DNA from: Streptomyces sp. NBC_01244
Lineage (GTDB): Bacteria > Actinomycetota > Actinomycetes > Streptomycetales > Streptomycetaceae
Direction of reading: 5' to 3'
Assembly: GCF_035987325.1 (NCBI RefSeq)
Contig: NZ_CP108488.1
Location: forward strand, 8,060,001 to 8,124,000
DNA: 64,000 bases
Part shown: one piece after another, positions 1 to 9,872 of the stretch
Layout of the letters: the number at the start of each line of letters is the position of its first letter
Numbering within the stretch: the first letter of the stretch is position 1
The notes under the pieces: generated by a model
Database searches by the model: none
Told to the model about the DNA's origin: nothing
Seen by the model: only the letters and a program-made list of their open reading frames with translations
Made by a program: the position numbers and the translations under genes

Positions 1-1
1 G

Positions 2-34
2 AAGGAGATCATCGGCCGTTCCCTGCTGGGCTGA
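2..34 (+). CDS. C-terminal end of an upstream gene (partial)
   Basis: The window opens inside a reading frame that gives KEIIGRSLLG and then a TGA stop. Only ten codons are visible, so the family cannot be named. The stop lies 58 bases before the thiolase start on the same strand, so the two could be co-transcribed. The frame is inferred only from its clean stop and the absence of another explanation. Confidence 0.35.
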   Translation, partial: KEIIGRSLLG

Positions 35-92
35 CCTCCCCCTGCCTCCCTTGACCCTCCCCACGCCTCCGCACCCCCGAAAGGCTTGACCA

Positions 93-1307
<1,215 letters not shown>

Positions 1308-1359
1308 ATCCCGTCCTGCATCCCTGCCCCCCGGACCTTCCGAAACGAAAGCAGTGACC

Positions 1360-3531
1360 ATGAGCGAGTCCACCACGATCCGCTGGGAACAGGACGAGAC
1401 CGGCGTCGTCACCCTGGTCCTCGACGACCCCAACCAGTCCGCCAACACGATGAACCAGGCCTTCAAGGACTCCATCGCCCGGGTCGCGGACCGCGCCGAG
1501 GCCGAGAAGGACTCCATCCGCGGCATCATCTTCGCCTCCGCCAAGAAGACCTTCTTCGCGGGCGGCGACCTGAAGGACATGATCCGGCTGCGCCCCGAGC
1601 ACGCGCAGCTGGCCTTCGACATCGGCACCGAGATCAAGCGCTCGCTGCGCCGCATCGAGACCCTCGGTAAGCCGGTGGTAGCCGCCATCAACGGCACGGC
1701 CCTCGGCGGCGGTTACGAGATCTGCCTGGCCTCCCACCACCGCGTGGCCCTCGACGCACCCGGCTCCAAGATCGGCCTGCCCGAGGTCACCCTCGGCCTG
1801 CTCCCGGCCGGCGGCGGCGTCACCCGCACCGTGCGCCTCATGGGCATCGCCGACGCGCTGCTGAAGGTGCTGCTCCAGGGGACCCAGTACAGCCCCCAGC
1901 GCGCCCTGGACAACGGCCTGGTGCACGAACTGGCCGCCACGCCCGAGGAGATGCTCGCCAAGGCGCACGCCTTCATCGACGCGAACCCGGAGTCGAAGCA
2001 GCCGTGGGACGTCCCCGGCTACAAGATCCCGGGCGGCACTCCGTCCAACCCGCGGTTCGCCGCCAACCTCCCGGCCTTCCCGGCCAACTTGAAGAAGCAG
2101 CTGAACGGGGCCCCGTACCCGGCCCCGCGCAACATCCTGGCCTGCGCCGTCGAAGGCGCCCAGGTGGACTTCGAGACCGCACTGACCATCGAGGCCCGCT
2201 ACTTCACCGAGCTGGTCACCGGGCAGACCGCCAAGAACATGATCCAGGCGTTCTTCTTCGACCTCCAGGCCGTCAACGCCGGCCGCAGCCGCCCGCAGGG
2301 CGTGCCACCCCGCAAGGTCACCAAGGTGGCCGTCCTCGGCGCCGGCATGATGGGCGCGGGCATCGCCTACTCCTGCGCCCGCGCGGGCATCGAGGTGGTA
2401 CTGAAGGACGTCACCCCCGAGGCCGCCGCCAAGGGCAAGGCGTACTCCGAGAAGCTGCTCGACAAGGCCCTGTCCCGGGGCCGCACGACGGAGGCCAAGC
2501 GGGCCGAGCTGCTCGCCCGGATCACCCCGACCGCCGAGCCCGCCGACCTCGCGGGCTGCGACGCCGTCATCGAGGCCGTCTTCGAGGACACCACCCTCAA
2601 GCACAAGGTGTTCCAGGAGATCCAGGAGTTCCTGACTCCCGACGCGCTCCTCTGCTCGAACACCTCCACGCTGCCCATCACGGGCCTCGCGGAAGGGGTT
2701 TCGCGGCCCGCGGACTTCATCGGACTGCACTTCTTCTCGCCCGTGGACAAGATGCCGCTGGTCGAGATCATCAAGGGCGAGCGCACCGGCGACGAGGCCA
2801 TCGCCCGCGCCTTCGACCTCGTACGGCAGATCAACAAGACGCCGATCGTGGTCAACGACTCGCGCGGGTTCTTCACTTCGCGGGTCATCGGCCAGTTCAT
2901 CAACGAGGGCGTCGCCATGGTCGGCGAGGGCATCGAGCCCGCCTCCATCGAGCAGGCAGCCGCCCAGGCCGGGTACCCGGCCAAGGTGCTCTCCCTGATG
3001 GACGAGCTGACCCTCACGCTGCCCCGCAAGATCCGCAACGAGACCCGCAAGGCCTTCGAGGCCGAGGGCCGGGACTGGCCGGAGCACCCGGCCGACACCG
3101 TCATCGACCGGATGGTCGACGAGTTCGGCCGCCCCGGGCGCAGCGGCGGCGGCGGGTTCTACGCGTACGACGAGAACGGCAAGCGCGCCGGGATCTGGCC
3201 GGGGCTGCGGGAGCACTTCACCAAGGACGGGTACCGGATCCCCTTCGAAGACATGAAGGAGCGGATGCTCTTCTCCGAGGCGCTGGACACCGTCCGCTGT
3301 TTCGACGAGGGGGTCCTGACCTCGTACGCCGACGCCAACATCGGCTCCATCATGGGCATCGGCTTCCCGGCCTGGACCGGCGGCGTGATCCAGTACATCA
3401 ACGGCTACGAGGGCGGCCTCGCCGGCTTCGCGGCCCGCGCCCGCGAGCTGGCCGAGCAGTACGGCGAGCGCTTCGCCCCGCCCGCCTCCCTGGTGGCGAA
3501 GGCCGAGCGGGGAGAGGCGTACGCGGACTGA
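1360..3531 (+). CDS. fadB: fatty acid oxidation multifunctional enzyme (enoyl-CoA hydratase/3-hydroxyacyl-CoA dehydrogenase)
   Basis: A 723-residue two-domain enzyme that hydrates enoyl-CoA and oxidises the 3-hydroxyacyl-CoA, feeding the thiolase upstream. Residues about 1-300 are a crotonase domain with the oxyanion-hole GG and both catalytic glutamates (GGGYEICLA and GLPEVTLG). At about residue 320 the NAD-binding domain begins with VAVLGAGMMGAGIA, followed by the C-terminal dehydrogenase domains. ATG 1360 is preferred because GAAACGAAAG (1342-1351) is better spaced for it than for the in-frame GTG at 1354. It ends just before a hairpin shared with the convergent gene. Confidence 0.95.
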   Translation: MSESTTIRWEQDETGVVTLVLDDPNQSANTMNQAFKDSIARVADRAEAEKDSIRGIIFASAKKTFFAGGDLKDMIRLRPEHAQLAFDIGTEIKRSLRRIETLGKPVVAAINGTALGGGYEICLASHHRVALDAPGSKIGLPEVTLGLLPAGGGVTRTVRLMGIADALLKVLLQGTQYSPQRALDNGLVHELAATPEEMLAKAHAFIDANPESKQPWDVPGYKIPGGTPSNPRFAANLPAFPANLKKQLNGAPYPAPRNILACAVEGAQVDFETALTIEARYFTELVTGQTAKNMIQAFFFDLQAVNAGRSRPQGVPPRKVTKVAVLGAGMMGAGIAYSCARAGIEVVLKDVTPEAAAKGKAYSEKLLDKALSRGRTTEAKRAELLARITPTAEPADLAGCDAVIEAVFEDTTLKHKVFQEIQEFLTPDALLCSNTSTLPITGLAEGVSRPADFIGLHFFSPVDKMPLVEIIKGERTGDEAIARAFDLVRQINKTPIVVNDSRGFFTSRVIGQFINEGVAMVGEGIEPASIEQAAAQAGYPAKVLSLMDELTLTLPRKIRNETRKAFEAEGRDWPEHPADTVIDRMVDEFGRPGRSGGGGFYAYDENGKRAGIWPGLREHFTKDGYRIPFEDMKERMLFSEALDTVRCFDEGVLTSYADANIGSIMGIGFPAWTGGVIQYINGYEGGLAGFAARARELAEQYGERFAPPASLVAKAERGEAYAD

Positions 3532-3545
3532 GCGGTGACCGGCGC

Positions 3546-3569
3546 GAGGTCCCGGGGCTCCGGGACCTC
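3546..3569. terminator. bidirectional hairpin terminator
   Basis: A perfect 10-bp stem (GAGGTCCCGG / CCGGGACCTC) with a GGCT loop lies in the gap between the convergent fadB and maltokinase-cap genes. There is no T tract, as is usual in Streptomyces. It could serve both strands. Confidence 0.75.
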
Positions 3570-3594
3570 ACGTGCGGTGCGGGCGCGTTACGGG

Positions 3595-4311
3595 TCAGGC
3601 GGCGCCGCGCGCGGGGCCGCGCAGCGTCGCGAACGTGCCCCGGTGCGCGGAGCCGTCCGGGGTGGTCCAGCCGGCGGTGATCCGGCCGGTGACGCCGGCC
3701 GCGATGCAGGCGTCCTCCCGCGCGTCTTCGGGCCGCAGGACGCGCGTCACGCTCAGCACTGGCGGCGTCCCGGGGGTCCTGGGGGGCCCGGCCACCCGGG
3801 CGCCCGTCACGACGACGTCCGTGCCCCGCACGGTGTCCGAGGTCTCCAGACCCTCGCGGGAGAGCACGGTCGCGAGCTCCGGTCCGGCGAACAGCGCCGT
3901 GACGGAGGGGTCGGGCGCATCGCTGTCGCACTGGTCCTGCGCCACCGCACGGCCCTGGATCAGGGCGAGCAACTGGCCCACGAGCACCGGGTCGTGGGCG
4001 CCGTCGTAGATCCAGCGGGTGCCGAGCACCCCGTGCTCGGAGGTGCCCACCAGAGCGGCCGCGGCCCCGTCGAGCGGGGCTCCGCGGTAGGTCAGCGGCA
4101 CGAGGTAGGAGGTTTCCCGGCCGCCCGAGTGGTCGGTGAGCACCATGAACTCGATGCCGACCTCACCCTCGGGGTCGTCGAGGCGGAACCCGCCCGAGCG
4201 GTCGAGCTCGGGGGCGTGCCCGGTGGACGCGTACCACGGCCGCGTCGGGAGCCAGGCAGTCAGAAGCTCCGTCTTACCGGGCTTCATGGTGGTCTTGTAG
4301 ATCATCGCCAT
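3595..4311 (-). CDS. maltokinase N-terminal cap-like domain protein
   Basis: A 238-residue soluble protein beginning MAMIYKTTMKPGKTELL. It resembles the stand-alone maltokinase N-terminal cap-like (CG0192-type) family: short beta-strands with a conserved EFMVLTDHSG..YLVPLTYRG core. In true maltokinase this cap precedes the kinase domain; here no kinase follows, so a binding or accessory role is more likely than catalysis. It is the last gene of the minus-strand molybdenum hydroxylase operon, 36 bases after the ABM-domain gene. Family call moderate; substrate unknown. Confidence 0.7.
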   Translation of the reverse strand: MAMIYKTTMKPGKTELLTAWLPTRPWYASTGHAPELDRSGGFRLDDPEGEVGIEFMVLTDHSGGRETSYLVPLTYRGAPLDGAAAALVGTSEHGVLGTRWIYDGAHDPVLVGQLLALIQGRAVAQDQCDSDAPDPSVTALFAGPELATVLSREGLETSDTVRGTDVVVTGARVAGPPRTPGTPPVLSVTRVLRPEDAREDACIAAGVTGRITAGWTTPDGSAHRGTFATLRGPARGAA

Positions 4312-4347
4312 GGCCTGAATCTACCCGGACCCCGAGGGCGCCCCGGG

Positions 4348-5319
4348 TCAGGGCAGCGTCCAGAACACCTCTGTCACGAGGTAGAAGACGACGACCCAGA
4401 ACACGGTCAGCGCGGCGACGATGCCGACGCCGACGAGGTTGGTCCTGGTGGCCGGCTGGTTCGGCGGGGGCCGCAGCCATCGCCTGAGCAGCCGGTTCAC
4501 ATAGTGCGGCATCGTGAAGAAGCTCATGATGAAGCTCGACAGCAGGTTGCCCACGAGCAGTCCGAACCAGAACGGCATGCCCAGCGGATGCAGGGCCAGG
4601 GACAGCAGCACGACGGTCGGGTAGAGCCCGACCCAGACCGCGATGGCCGTCTTGGTCTCCGAGGGCGGCGGCGCCTCCTTGCCGTTCTCCTCGAAGGCGA
4701 ACCAACTGCCGAACGAGTTGTCGATCGTGCGCATCCTGAAGTCGTCGAACTTCTCCCCTTCGGCGAGCATCTCCCGCCGCTTCGCCGACGTCAGCCAGGC
4801 GTCCAGGTGTTCGGCGTTGTCGTAGCGGTACAGGGTGGTCCACTCGTCCTGAACGCCTTCGACGGGGCGGAATATCTCCGTGCCGCGGAACCCTTCGAAC
4901 TTGCCCTCCTCCTGGCTCATGTGCTCCTGCCACGCGAGGAAGTCCTCGACGTTGTCCGGGCGGACGCGATGGCTCACCACCACGGTCACGAGCGGGTCCG
5001 TCGGCTGCGTGCCGCCGCTGATCACCTGCTGGGTGGCGGGACCGTCGAAGTAGTGCGCGCCGAGGTCCAGGAGCCTCTGCCTGGTCGCGCCGTTCATCCA
5101 CGCCTGCAGATGGGCCACCGAGTCGAACCGGTAGACGATCACCCAGTCGGGCTGCAGGGCGGTCGGCTTGGTCACTTCCGCGCCGAGGTGACCGGCGTAG
5201 CGGGCGGCGGCGGTGTTGACCTCCTCCTGCCACTTCTCGTACGCCCGCTCCATGCCGGGGCGGACCTTCCGGCCGATGATGACCGTCGCCGCGGCGTCCG
5301 TCTGCCCTTTGGCCGTCAT
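4348..5319 (-). CDS. tandem antibiotic biosynthesis monooxygenase (ABM) domain membrane protein
   Basis: A 323-residue protein with two ABM-type ferredoxin-like domains (about residues 10-105 and 110-210) followed by two hydrophobic segments near residues 235-280 and a third at the C terminus. Each ABM repeat has the expected pattern RxxPGxExxYExWQ and RF.S..H..AW. ABM domains bind or oxidise small aromatic or quinone-like molecules without a metal cofactor. ATG 5319 is used because its ATGA overlaps the stop of the upstream Mo-hydroxylase gene, so translation is probably coupled. The membrane anchor suggests action at the inner membrane. Substrate is not visible. Confidence 0.8.
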   Translation of the reverse strand: MTAKGQTDAAATVIIGRKVRPGMERAYEKWQEEVNTAAARYAGHLGAEVTKPTALQPDWVIVYRFDSVAHLQAWMNGATRQRLLDLGAHYFDGPATQQVISGGTQPTDPLVTVVVSHRVRPDNVEDFLAWQEHMSQEEGKFEGFRGTEIFRPVEGVQDEWTTLYRYDNAEHLDAWLTSAKRREMLAEGEKFDDFRMRTIDNSFGSWFAFEENGKEAPPPSETKTAIAVWVGLYPTVVLLSLALHPLGMPFWFGLLVGNLLSSFIMSFFTMPHYVNRLLRRWLRPPPNQPATRTNLVGVGIVAALTVFWVVVFYLVTEVFWTLP

Positions 5320-8042
5320 CGCCGCGTCCCCGTCCGCGCCGAATGGCTCTCGACGAGCCGGCCGTAGATCCGTTCCGGAGTGAGCGGCAGGTCGCGGTAG
5401 CGGATGCCCGTGGCGTCGCGGAGCGCGTTCGCCAGCGCGGGGGCCACCGGGTTGATGCAGCACTCCGCCATCCCCTTGGAGCGCATGGCCCCGACGGAGT
5501 CCGACGAGCCCACCAGGAGCACGTCCGTGCGGGGCACGTCGGCGTAGGTGGGGATGCGGTAGTTGCGGAGGTTCGGGTTGGCCATGACGCCGTCGGCGTC
5601 GACCTGGAAGTTCTCGGTCAGCGCGAACCCGATGCCCTGGGCGACACCGCCTTCCACCTGTCCCCGCACCTGTTCCGGGTTGATGAGCACACCGGCGTCG
5701 GTCGCCTGGACGCTGTACAGGACTCGGATCTCACCCGTCACCGGGTGTACGCCGACGCGGAAGCCCTGCGTATTGGAGGTGACGCTGCGGGGCGAGCCGT
5801 ACGCCTTGCGGGCGGCCGTGAACCGGATGCCGCGCGCCCGGGCCGTGGCGACGAGGGTGGCCAGCGAGACGCGCTCGTCCCCGCAGACGACGCCGTCGTC
5901 GTCCATCGAGCACATCACGACGTGCACGCCCGTGTGCGAGGCGGCGAAGTCCAGGATGCGGTCGCGCACCGCGTTGGCCGCCCGGAGGACCGCGTTGCCG
6001 GCCACGAAGAGTCCGGCGCTCGCGAAGGCGCCGGTGTCGAATCCCGTGCGGTCGGTGTCGGACTGCACCAGGCGGATCCGCGACGGCGTCGTACCCAGTT
6101 GGTTGGCCGCGATCTGGACGTGCGCGGTCGACGTGCCCTCCCCGAACTCGACGGTGCCGACGGCCAGCTCGTACACGAGGTCGTCGCCGAGCGTGAGCCA
6201 GGCCTCGGAGACGTGCTCGGTCGGGGGCGCGGTCTCGTGCATGGAACTCGCGACGCCGACCCCGACGAGCCATCCGGGGCCGGGGGAGGGCTGGTCGGCC
6301 GTACGGGCCAGCTCGCCGGCCACGAGGTCGATGCACTTGCCGAGCCCGTCCTCGTGGAACACCACGTCGTCGGGCCCGTCGTGCAGGGCGACGAGCGGCT
6401 CGCCCGGTCGCACGATGTTGCGGCGCCGCAGTTCGAGCGGATCCATGTGCAGGGCGAGGGCCAGTTCGTCCATCGCCGATTCCACGGCGAAGGCCGGCTG
6501 GGTCATTCCGTAACCGCGCAGGGCGCCGCTCGGAACGGTGTTCGTGTAGACGGAGAAGGCGTCGTACTTCTTGTTGGGGCAGCGGTAGATCATGACGGCG
6601 GAGCCGCCCGCGTACAGGGTCTCGCCCCCGTGGTTGCCGTAGGCGCCGGTGTTGGACAGGTTGCGGACCTGGAAGGCGGTCAGGGTGCCGTCGGCCTTCG
6701 CGCCGAGCTTGACCGTCAGCTTCATCGGATGCCGGGGCGAAGCCGTGGTGAACTCCTCCTCGCGCGTGTACTCGAAACAGACGGGCCGCCCCGTGTCGAG
6801 CGCGGCGAGCGCGGCCAGGTCCTCCGAAATGACCTCCTGCTTGCCGCCGAAACCGCCGCCGACGCGCTTGCAGAACACGCGGAGCTGGTCCGGGCGCAGC
6901 GCGAACAGGTACGCCAGCTTCACCTTCGCGATCGACGGAGACTGCGAACTGGTGCGGACGTTCAGCCGCCCGTCCTCCATCCAGGCGATCGAGCCGTGCG
7001 TCTCCAGATGTGCGTGCTGTACGCGCGGTGAGAAGTACGTGCCCTCGTGGATCACGTCGGCGGCGGAGAAGCCGGCGTCGACATCGCCGATGTGCGAGTG
7101 GATCTCCAGCAGGAGGTTGTGGACGTAGTCGCGGGCGAACGGGTCCTCCGAGCCGTGCAGTTGCGGTGCCCCGTCGGCCATGGCTTCCTCGGGGTCGAAG
7201 ACCGCCGGCAGCACCTCGTACTCCACGGCCACCTTCCGGCAGCCCTCCTCGGCCGCTCCGACCGTGTCGGCGAGCACCGCGACGACGCGCTGGCCGACGA
7301 AGCGGACCGTGTTGTCGAGGATGTAGGTGTCGTCCGGATCGACGAGGTGGTCGGTGTGGATCGCCGTGGTGAAGCGCTTGCGCGGCACGTCCTCCCAGCT
7401 GTAGACGCGGTGCACGCCGGGGACCGCGAGCGCGGCGGTCTTGTCGATGGAGAGGATGCGGGCGTGCGCGTGGGGCGAGTGCAGCACCTTGAGGTGCAGC
7501 ATGCCCTCCATCCGGGTGTCCATCGTGAATTCGGCGCGACCGGTCACCACGTCGTCGGCGGCCGGCGCACCGACGCTCGTTCCCACGGCCCGTCCCGGTG
7601 CGGCGCGCTGCACACCGGCGACGCCCTTCACCGCGTCCTCGATCGCCCGGTAGCCGGTGCAACGGCAGAGATTGCCCTTCAGTGACCGTGGCAGGTCCGC
7701 CTTCTGCGCCTCGGTGAACGTCGCCGAGGTCATGATCATCCCTGCGGTGCAGAAACCGCACTGGAATCCCGGGGCGTCCCGGAACCGGCGCTGCGCGGGA
7801 TGCAGGTCGCCCGGTTCTCCGAGACCCTCGATCGTGGTCACCTCATGGCCTTCCGCGCGGAAGGCGGGCGTGATGCAGCTGTGGATCGGAGTGCCGTCCA
7901 GCCATACGGTGCACGCGCCGCAGTCGCCGGAGTCGCAGCCCTTCTTGACGCCGAAGTGGCCGAGCGCGCGCAGGAACGTACGCAGACACTGACCGGGGTC
8001 CGGTTCCTCGGCGAAGCTCCTGCCGTTCACGGTGTAGGTCAT
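5316..8042 (-). CDS. molybdenum hydroxylase, fused 2Fe-2S and molybdopterin subunits (xanthine dehydrogenase family)
   Basis: A 908-residue protein joining a small iron-sulfur subunit to a large Mo-binding subunit. The plant-type 2Fe-2S cluster ligands are Cys36, Cys41, Cys44 and Cys56; the second cluster has Cys95, Cys98, Cys126 and Cys128 (CGFC..CRC). From about residue 150 the aldehyde oxidase/xanthine dehydrogenase Mo domains follow, with the late active-site glutamate in GQVEGGVAQGIGFAL. It would hydroxylate an aldehyde, purine or N-heterocycle. It overlaps the FAD subunit upstream by four bases (ATGA). The fusion of small and large chains with a separate FAD chain is less common than three separate chains. 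Confidence 0.92.
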   Translation of the reverse strand: MTYTVNGRSFAEEPDPGQCLRTFLRALGHFGVKKGCDSGDCGACTVWLDGTPIHSCITPAFRAEGHEVTTIEGLGEPGDLHPAQRRFRDAPGFQCGFCTAGMIMTSATFTEAQKADLPRSLKGNLCRCTGYRAIEDAVKGVAGVQRAAPGRAVGTSVGAPAADDVVTGRAEFTMDTRMEGMLHLKVLHSPHAHARILSIDKTAALAVPGVHRVYSWEDVPRKRFTTAIHTDHLVDPDDTYILDNTVRFVGQRVVAVLADTVGAAEEGCRKVAVEYEVLPAVFDPEEAMADGAPQLHGSEDPFARDYVHNLLLEIHSHIGDVDAGFSAADVIHEGTYFSPRVQHAHLETHGSIAWMEDGRLNVRTSSQSPSIAKVKLAYLFALRPDQLRVFCKRVGGGFGGKQEVISEDLAALAALDTGRPVCFEYTREEEFTTASPRHPMKLTVKLGAKADGTLTAFQVRNLSNTGAYGNHGGETLYAGGSAVMIYRCPNKKYDAFSVYTNTVPSGALRGYGMTQPAFAVESAMDELALALHMDPLELRRRNIVRPGEPLVALHDGPDDVVFHEDGLGKCIDLVAGELARTADQPSPGPGWLVGVGVASSMHETAPPTEHVSEAWLTLGDDLVYELAVGTVEFGEGTSTAHVQIAANQLGTTPSRIRLVQSDTDRTGFDTGAFASAGLFVAGNAVLRAANAVRDRILDFAASHTGVHVVMCSMDDDGVVCGDERVSLATLVATARARGIRFTAARKAYGSPRSVTSNTQGFRVGVHPVTGEIRVLYSVQATDAGVLINPEQVRGQVEGGVAQGIGFALTENFQVDADGVMANPNLRNYRIPTYADVPRTDVLLVGSSDSVGAMRSKGMAECCINPVAPALANALRDATGIRYRDLPLTPERIYGRLVESHSARTGTRR

Positions 8043-8866
8043 GCCGGGCCCCCAGCCAGGAGTGCGTGCCGGATCTCGTCGGCGAAGTGCAGGGTGAGGT
8101 GGTGCCGGTGGTCCGGGGTTCCGTTGGGGTCGGCGAACCAGACGTCGGCAGGGATGGCGTTGATGCTCTGCTGCACCGTGCGGGCATCGGGCACGGTGTC
8201 GAAGGCGATGCGCACCGGGCGTGTGGTGCCGGCGGTGACGGTGAGCAGCAGGTCGCCCCTTCCCGGCGTGTGCGTACCGACGAGGAAGACCGTCGAACGG
8301 CCGAGGTGGGTCAGCGTGAAGAGGCGGTGTACGGCGCGCTTGCGCAGGGCGCGTGCCGGTATGAGGATGCGCCGCAGTATTTCCCCGGGAGCGAGGATGT
8401 TCCGGTTGTTTCCGGTCACGAAGTCGAGGGCATCCACGGTGCGCACCGAGCCGTCGGGGGCCCACAGCTCGTACTCGGCCTCGAGCGCGACCGTCAGGGT
8501 GATCATGGGGCCGGCCGGCAGGGACATGCAGATGTTTCCGCCGACGGTCGCCGAGTTCCAGACCTTGAACGAGGACAAGAACGCTTCGCAGCTCTGCGCG
8601 ATGAGGGGGCCCGCGATCCAGTCGGCCGGCGGCGTGAAGGCGTACAGGTCCCGGATGGTGCACGTGGCGCCGATCTCGAGGCCCGCTTCGCCCGGCACGA
8701 GGGGATCCCAGCCCAGGGCCGTCAGGTCGATCAGGCGGCGCAGGTCCGGCTGTTCGGCGGAGAACAGCCACGTCCCGCCCGCGAGCCAGGCATCGCCCTC
8801 GCGCCACTCGGCCCCCGGCCGGCCGGACGGTCGCCGGACGACTTCGCCAATCGTGTTGAGGTCCAT
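8039..8866 (-). CDS. molybdenum hydroxylase FAD-binding subunit
   Basis: A 275-residue FAD-binding subunit of the xanthine dehydrogenase/CO dehydrogenase family, passing electrons from the Fe-S clusters to the final acceptor. The FAD-contact motif is VWNSATVGGNICMSLPAGPM near the middle, with the C-terminal CO-deh flavoprotein domain after it. The start ATG 8866 (MDLNTIGEV, the usual N terminus of this family) has AGGTG seven bases upstream; a longer frame up to 8902 has no such support. First gene of a four-gene operon running to 3595. Confidence 0.9.
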   Translation of the reverse strand: MDLNTIGEVVRRPSGRPGAEWREGDAWLAGGTWLFSAEQPDLRRLIDLTALGWDPLVPGEAGLEIGATCTIRDLYAFTPPADWIAGPLIAQSCEAFLSSFKVWNSATVGGNICMSLPAGPMITLTVALEAEYELWAPDGSVRTVDALDFVTGNNRNILAPGEILRRILIPARALRKRAVHRLFTLTHLGRSTVFLVGTHTPGRGDLLLTVTAGTTRPVRIAFDTVPDARTVQQSINAIPADVWFADPNGTPDHRHHLTLHFADEIRHALLAGGPA

Positions 8867-8901
8867 GAAGCACCTGCCCGTTACACGCAGGGTGGCCGCC
8901 A

Positions 8902-8950
8902 CTTCGAGCGGCAGAATCCGCTGGGGCCGTAGGGGCCGACCCGCTCGAAG
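8902..8950. promoter_or_regulatory. inverted repeat upstream of the Mo-hydroxylase operon
   Basis: Perfect 10-base arms CTTCGAGCGG (8902-8911) and CCGCTCGAAG (8941-8950) with a 29-base spacer sit 36 bases upstream of the FAD-subunit start. The position fits an operator for a regulator of the operon, but no regulator was identified and the spacing is long. Confidence 0.35.
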
Positions 8951-9031
8951 CAGGATTCGGCGGGCGCCAAGATTCCCTTTCAGCGTACTGAGAACGGGCC
9001 CGCCCCGCCAAAGCAGGGCTCTGGACTGCGG

Positions 9032-9775
9032 CTATGGCCCGCAGGGTGTCTCGCCGGACACGAAGGCGGCCCGCAATTCCTCCTTCAGCGAGCGCTGGAA
9101 AGCGGTCACCAGGGCCTGCACCACCATCGGCTGCATGTGCGCGGACAGCGCCTTCATCGACTCCACCCGCTCCGGATCGCTCTCGCCCTCCGTGAACGGC
9201 CCCCACACCTCGTCGCGGAACAACGCGGTCAGCTGGTGCGCCGCCGTCCGGGCGTGCCCGAGCAGCACCTCGCGCGCGGCCAGGATCGTCTCGTGGGCGA
9301 TCGGGACGTCGAGCAGCGCGACCCCGAGCCGCAGCAGCCCCATGTCCACCCGGAAGCCATCCGGGGTCGGCGACAGCACGTTCATGGCCGTCAGCCGCCG
9401 GATGTCGGTCTCCGTCAGGGACCGCCCGGCCCGCTTCTCCAGCTCCGCGCGCGAGGAGTCCAGCGCGGCGTCCGGTGCCCAGGTCGCCACCAGCGCGCGG
9501 TGGATGGCCAGATCGTGCGCGCTCAGGTCGTCGGGCAGGGCGTCGAGGTAGCGCTCGATGGCGGAGAGGGTCATGCCCTGGTGCTGCAACTCCTCGATGA
9601 GCGCGAGGCGGGACAGGTGCTCCGGGCCGTAGCGGCCCACCCGACGGGGTCCGATCACGGGAGGGGGCAAAAGCCCGCGGGTGCTGTAGAACCGTACGGT
9701 GCGGACGGTCACACCCGCCCTGGCCGCCAGCTCGTCGACGGTCAGCGACGCCGGCTCCGGTGCCTGGGTGGTCAT
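9032..9775 (-). CDS. MerR family transcriptional regulator
   Basis: A 247-residue regulator. Residues about 11-80 form the MerR winged HTH with the characteristic VTVRTVRFYSTRGLLPPP and ..GRYGPEHLSRLALI. The C-terminal part is helical and lacks the cysteine pattern of metal sensors, so it probably binds an organic ligand. ATG 9775 has GGAG seven bases upstream. It is divergent from the acyl-CoA ligase gene, with 97 bases between the starts, and probably controls that gene and itself. Confidence 0.88.
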   Translation of the reverse strand: MTTQAPEPASLTVDELAARAGVTVRTVRFYSTRGLLPPPVIGPRRVGRYGPEHLSRLALIEELQHQGMTLSAIERYLDALPDDLSAHDLAIHRALVATWAPDAALDSSRAELEKRAGRSLTETDIRRLTAMNVLSPTPDGFRVDMGLLRLGVALLDVPIAHETILAAREVLLGHARTAAHQLTALFRDEVWGPFTEGESDPERVESMKALSAHMQPMVVQALVTAFQRSLKEELRAAFVSGETPCGP

Positions 9776-9823
9776 GGGCTCTCCGCCTTGCTCTCTGATC
9801 AGCGCGTCGACACGGTTCGTGTT

Positions 9824-9840
9824 CAACAGTATTGCTGTCG
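9824..9840. promoter_or_regulatory. candidate MerR operator
   Basis: CAACAG-TATTG-CTGTCG, an inverted repeat with one mismatch, lies about midway between the divergent MerR and acyl-CoA ligase starts. This is the expected place for a MerR binding site. Inferred from position and symmetry only. Confidence 0.35.
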
Positions 9841-9872
9841 CACCAATGATGTGAAACGGCGAGGAGCTGCCC

